Part shown: piece after piece, positions 59,440 to 64,000 of the stretch
Position numbering within the stretch: position 1 is the stretch's first letter
How the letters are laid out: every line of letters starts with the position of its first letter
Assembly (NCBI RefSeq): GCF_041260155.1
Contig: NC_091946.1
Location: 34,997,620 to 35,061,619 of the forward strand
Origin: Ptychodera flava
Taxonomy: Eukaryota; Hemichordata; Enteropneusta; Ptychoderidae
Length of the DNA: 64,000 nt
Direction: 5' to 3'
The notes under the pieces: generated by a model
Database searches by the model: none
Seen by the model: the letters and a program-made list of their open reading frames with translations, nothing else
What the model was told of the DNA's origin: nothing
Position numbers and translations under genes: made by a program

Positions 59440-60616
59440 ATCAGGTAAAAAAACTGATCCACGAATATGTACACTTCTTCCAAGATGTTCCAACGAAGAC
59501 AAGCATCATCTATTATGATGTTGATGTCGGTGACAGTAAACCTGTAAAACGACATCCATAAAGACTGAATCCAACAAAAGCGAAATATCTCCAGGAAGTC
59601 AAATACCTGCTGGATAATGACTTTATTGAACCCAGTAAAAGAAACTGGAGTTCGTCGTGCATACTTGTGTAAAAACCAGATCAAAGTTATCGTATGTGCG
59701 CGGACTACTGGAATGTGAACACTCTCACAAAGACAGACACTTTCCCAATCCCGAGGATAGATGACTGCATCGATGGAGTGGGAAAAGCCAAGTATGTGAC
59801 AAAATTTGCCCTATTCAAGGGATTTTGGCAAGACCATCTGACAGATCGTCCCCGTGAAATATCCGTCTTTGTTACACCAGACAGATTGTTCCAGTACAAG
59901 GTAATGCCATTTGGAATGAAGGACTCTCTGGCTACATTCCAATGGATGATAAACGGCGTCATATCCGGACTAGAAGAGTTGAAGCTTACATCGACGATGA
60001 ATAATTGTAATAATAATTGGTTTATTTACCCGATTTGAAAAAGTCAGTTACATGACACATGAACTCGAGAGGGAGAAAATAACAAAGTAGAGAGTCAATG
60101 GGGAGTCGGGAAATAGCTTACAGCTAGTCTAGCCCAAACCCAGTCATGGTAGCTTGTCTGAAAAACAGAGTTTAATAGCAAAGGGGGTTCATGATAACAA
60201 TAACAAATAGTTCTTTAAGTAAATAAAAGAAAAGTGCTGAAATAAATGATGTCCTGTACAGTGACAGCTGGGAGGAACACATCAAACTCATGCGGAAATT
60301 CTTTGAGAGACTGAGTAAAACAATGTTGACTGTCAACTTCGCCAAATTTCAGTTTGGTTGGCCAAGGATGACTTACCTTGGACGTACTGTAGAACAGGGT
60401 GAGATAAAACCTGTTGATGCCAAAATCAGTGCCATTTTAAGCTTTGCCATATCAAATTGCAAGAGACGGCTGATGCACTTTCTAGGTGTGGTTGGTTACT
60501 ACAGAAAATTCTGTTCAAATTTCTCCACCATTACTGAGCCTTTGACTAACTTACTTAAAAAAGAAAGTAAAGTTTGTTTGGGTCAGAACAATGCGATCAG
60601 GAATTTGATAACTTAA
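59440..60616 (+). mobile_element. Reverse transcriptase region of the Gmr1-like element
   Basis: Gypsy-type reverse transcriptase words are visible: RMCADYWNVNTLT, FPIPRIDD, VMPFGMKDSLATFQ, MTYLGRTVEQGEI and FLGVVGYYRKF. A ~240-bp unrelated sequence interrupts it at about 60003-60247. Broken. Confidence 0.85.
60003..60247. mobile_element. Small insertion within the reverse transcriptase region
   Basis: About 240 bp rich in AATAA-type words separate reverse-transcriptase-like sequence on both sides. It includes AGCTAGTCTAGCCCAAACCC and CCATTGACTCTCT-type (reverse strand) words, with no coding potential. It may be a reverse-oriented SINE or another short element; I could not assign a family. 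Confidence 0.55.
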
Positions 60617-63120
60617 AGCCATACTTCAAAGTGCTCCAGTCTTGTCTGTACCAGCTTTCAGTTTGCCATTTAGCTGTAGATGTTACTGATGCAGCTGCCG
60701 GTGCTGTTTTATTACAAAAGGATAGTCATTGGATAGATCGTCCTGCTTGCTATTTTTCACGCAAATTTAACAAATCACAGAGAAACTACTCTACCATATA
60801 AAATGAATGTTTATCTTTGATAGTAGCTTTACAGCATTTTAAAATTTATGTTACTTCTTCAAATCACCTAACATTGGTTTATATTGATCACAACGCTGTT
60901 GTTTTTCTGCAGAAATTAAAAGGCAAAAATCAGAGATTGTTAAAATGGAGTTTAATGTTACACGATACAGTACGATCCCTTGACATCATATATATATCGA
61001 GGGGAGAGACAATTTAAAGAGGCACTCCCACTTGGTAACATTTTCAAAACACATTTTTTTAATGCCAACGGTCGATATTTGACGTGGCGACTGCGCACGG
61101 ATCGCGAGATATCGATAAAAACATGTCATTTCCCGAGCGTATTTTTCACATCCCGAAGTTTCTGATTATTACCCGAAATCCCCTGAAGGTTTGTTGTTGT
61201 GCTGGTGGACGATATTCTAGGGAGTCCAAAAACGTTTGAATGACGCTCACTGTGAAGACTTTATATTACATCATTATCACAGGCGCACGACGTATTTTAA
61301 AATCACTTGTCTGTCATTTTAATGTTGAAACATGCATTTTATTAAAATCTGTGCGAAAGGAAATCGTGCGGGCAGCTATTGAGACATAAAGTGAACTGAG
61401 TGCCCCATGCACGGCTGTGGCCGCTCAGCTCTACTGTTAACGTTACTAACTTTATACAAATGGCGAATTTTAAAATCACTTGTCTACAATTTTAATGTTG
61501 AAACATGCATTTTATTGATAACTGTGCGAACGGAAATCATGCAGGCAGCTTTTGAGACATACAGTGAGCAGCGCCCAGAACAGGGCTGTAGCCGCTCGGC
61601 TGTCTTGTACACATTACCCTAAAGGTACTAAAGTATTTGGAACATAATTTTTAAATTAGACAAAATTAATGGTTATTGGCCATCGTCGAGATTCAAACTT
61701 CAATTCAATCAAAGGAATACTTACAAAAATCGATCGATCAGCTTCCTAACTCGTAAAGTCAATATCGGCCCTATCTACGGTGATAATTAGCGCAATGTTT
61801 TTTTATGGACAAGTCCCGTGCCAGCGCCATTTTCAAAGTGTGCAGCTTGAAGTTGACGCATGCGCATACTTTCCTTTTCGACCAAACGTCATTGTTATTC
61901 GTACTGAGGAATAGCCTTCAAAATGGCGGTGTCATGGGAGTTGTCCGGAGGTAAAATTTAGCGACTTACGAGCAATTTCATGGCCCGGTGCAGTTTTTTT
62001 GTTTCAAGAACCCAGTCGGTCGATTTAGTACCACGCATGCGACAACACAGAGAAGTTTGAATCCCCAGGGTTGCCAACAACGTTTTATTTTACGGATTTT
62101 ATTTAAATTATTTTCCCAATACTTTCGTACCTTTAAGTAATGTGTACAAGACAGCCGAGCGGCCACAGCCGTGTTCTGGGCGCTGCTCACAGTATGTCTC
62201 AAAAGCTGTCCGCATGATTTCTGTTTGCACAGTTATTAATAAAATGCATGTTTCACCATTCAATTACAGACAAGTGGTTTTAAAATTCGCCGAGTGTATA
62301 AGTAATAGCAGAGCTAAACGACCACAGCCGTCCACTGCACTGATGGGCACTGTTTACTGTATGCCTAAAAAAATCTGGCCGCACAATTTCCGTTTGCACA
62401 TTTGTTTATAAAATGCATGTTTCAACATTAAAAATTCAGATAAGTGATTTAAAATTCGTCGTGCGCCTATGATCATTATGCCTTTACCTAAGGTAATTTT
62501 TTCAAAACTTCTCCTTAGTTTTTGTCGTTTTCATTATTCTCAATCAGATGTATTAGATTTTTAAGCAATACCACATAGATATCAGTTTTTACGTGTAAAG
62601 TATTAGCCGCCTGTGATGACTACATTTTGTCATCTGCCACACAGTTATGCGTGGTTCGAAGCATACCACGCGGCGGCCGCTATGTATCAACCAACCGTAA
62701 CTGTGCTGGTCACCTATGCGAATTCTGGTGGAATCAGCAAACTTTGTTTTTCGTTTTTTTGCCGAGTCAGTGAGACTCGGCTTTCTCCCACAGGACATGA
62801 CCGATCACCGACGCGAGTGGTACTGTGGCGTACAGATAGCAGCGTCAGCGTAGACTCGTACTCCATAGCTTAGTTGACAATGGCCCCAGTGCCGAACGTT
62901 CGATGTTCGGAATCTGAATTTAGGTGGGCCGCCGGAATTCAAACTTTTACCTTTTTGAGGACATGTTTTTTTCGATATCTCATGATCCGCGCGCAGTCGC
63001 CACGTCAAATATCGACCGTTGGTATTAAAAAATGTTTTTTAAAAATGTTACCAAGTGGGAGTGCCACTTTAATTGCAGACTGTCTCTCTCGTATTAAGAG
63101 CTTATTGTTGTTCACACGTT
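60617..63120 (+). mobile_element. RNase H region of the Gmr1-like element, interrupted by a foldback element
   Basis: RNase H similarity is seen from about 60630 (LAVDVTDAAAGAVLLQKD, CYFSRKFNKSQRNYST) to ~61010, and its last part (IADCLSR, the usual end of this domain) appears only after the 2.06-kb insertion, at 63073-63110. Broken. Confidence 0.8.
61014..63072. mobile_element. 2.06-kb foldback element with TTAA ends, inside the LTR element
   Basis: The ends TTAAAGAGGCACTCCCAC and, reverse-complemented, TTAAAGTGGCACTCCCAC continue as inverted repeats of ~112 bp with about nine mismatches. Further inverted blocks follow inward: each arm contains two ~170-bp modules with TTGAAACATGCATTTTATT and GTGCGAACGGAAATCATGC-like words (61299 and 61470 in the left arm; 62238 and 62408 in the right). 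The centre (~61660-62090) is unique. TTAA at both ends suggests a TTAA-targeting superfamily (Kolobok or piggyBac type). No transposase is seen. Confidence 0.82.
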
Positions 63121-63172
63121 TTATAACACATTTGTAAAAGAAAGATTTTTCTTTAAAGTTTTTCTTTTTCTT

Positions 63173-63183
63173 GAAGAGGGGTG
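63173..63183 (+). other. Polypurine tract before the 3' LTR
   Basis: GAAGAGGGGTG directly precedes the TGTTATGTAG start of the 3' LTR, the normal place for plus-strand priming. Confidence 0.65.
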
Positions 63184-63345
63184 TGTTATGTAGGTCATTT
63201 CCCCCAACACTCATGACCTGAGTTTAATTAATCTAGAACATTCTTAAGGTCACTGTCCTTCATGATCTTGAAGTCAATTAGCCATATTTACAACTTTCTG
63301 AAAATTCAATTAGTCACAAGTGGAGATATTTTTAGAGCAGAAGAG
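63184..63345 (+). repeat. 3' LTR of the Gmr1-like element, partial
   Basis: Aligns with the first ~150-160 bp of the 5' LTR (shared words TTTAATTAATCTAGAACA and CTTGAAGTCAATTAG), after which the similarity stops. Confidence 0.82.
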
Positions 63346-64000
63346 GTCTCTTCCTACTTCCACGACTCTTCCTACCTCCATGAAGAGTGAATGCTCACTC
63401 GACGATATGTCGATGGGAATCACTGCACATATAGTATCTAATCATAACACAGTCCAGGTAGATGTCAACCTGAACCTCATGTCTGCTGCCTTTGTCGCCA
63501 AACTGAATATTGTATATTCCAGCATTTTGTAGAGAGAGAACAAGAAACTGCATTTGATACATTGCATAGAAATATTGAAAAAGCTATCAACAGTTGCAGA
63601 TCCTGCCCCGTTACTGAGACTATTTGTTTTCATTTCCGAAAAATCAATGATATTCATGCATTTTAACAGTTTTTCGAGACAAAAGTCATTAAATGCAACA
63701 AAACGGTTCTCGATTTTGTTTAATTATTACTAACATTAGAACCATTGGATGACATAAAAATGTTATTTATTTTTCATTGAATTACCTTGCTACTAAGCCT
63801 TGGATTCGGAAAATGTCAAAAATTAAAGGGAAACAAAATATTTTAAGGTCCCCCTCCCCTTATAACAGAGCTAAACTTTCAAGCCCCCCCTCTATTACTA
63901 CCCTCAAGAGTTTCCGAAACCCCCCCCCACATTTATTGTGGACGCAGCCTAAGAACAGCTTTGATTTTGTGACAGGGGTGTAATCGGCTAAAGAACCAAA
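63346..64000. other. Nothing recognised
   Basis: A short stretch repeats TCTTCCTAC and CTTCCTACCTCC words near 63350-63385. The frame at 63320-63532 has no domain I know. C-runs near 63850-63930 look low-complexity. Confidence 0.4.

Larger units (their letters stand above)
55198..63345 (+). mobile_element. Gmr1-like Ty3/Gypsy LTR retrotransposon, broken
   Basis: Two LTRs start with TGTTATGTAG; the left one is 557 bp and the right one is only partly preserved. Between them, in order, are a gag region with SCAN-like capsid similarity, integrase, reverse transcriptase and RNase H. Integrase before reverse transcriptase is the Ty1/Copia order, but the domains are Gypsy type, which defines the Gmr1-like group described from deuterostomes. 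The coding part is broken in many places (more than about ten) and carries two insertions, one of ~240 bp and one of 2.06 kb. The LTRs differ at about 14 of ~150 comparable positions by eye, so the insertion is not recent. Confidence 0.88.

Overview
The window is AT-rich eukaryotic DNA from an invertebrate animal. The best guess is a deuterostome such as a hemichordate, amphioxus or echinoderm. The evidence is spliced animal genes with GT-AG introns (a golgin-45/BLZF1 orthologue and two UNC93A paralogues), tRNA-derived SINEs, a Penelope-type reverse transcriptase fragment, and a Gmr1-like Ty3/Gypsy retroelement whose integrase lies upstream of its reverse transcriptase, a pol order best known from deuterostomes. 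The species cannot be fixed from sequence alone.

Layout: 1-13.4 kb has no gene I can support. It holds a MITE and a 6.35-kb foldback element (5291-11640) whose arms are mirror-image arrays of ~400-bp units. BLZF1 occupies 13417-20250 on the minus strand, with six coding exons that join in phase into 373 residues. From 20.4 to 37.2 kb lies a repeat jungle: MITEs with TA, TAA or TTA target duplications, GC-rich hairpins, foldback elements, a nested composite element with a Crypton-like recombinase fragment, minisatellites, a tRNA-Leu-like SINE and a hAT-like element.

Two UNC93A-like genes face each other tail to tail at 37446-42843 (+) and 46415-49437 (-). They share the same three-coding-exon structure and intron phases, so they are a local duplication. 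The minus copy reads cleanly (532 residues). The plus copy carries a single in-frame TGA in exon 1, although everything after it is conserved; an alternative in-phase donor just upstream could skip it.

From 50.5 to 64 kb there are no host genes. There is a long hairpin, a partially tandem family of ~1-kb repeats with microsatellites, a 165-bp tandem array, a Penelope-like fragment, and the broken Gmr1-like LTR element (55198-~63345), which itself hosts a ~240-bp insertion and a 2.06-kb foldback element with TTAA ends.

The main theme outside the genes is foldback DNA: many elements consist of long inverted arms, several of which carry internal tandem sub-repeats, sometimes in unequal numbers between the two arms. 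This is the best candidate here for something not well described.
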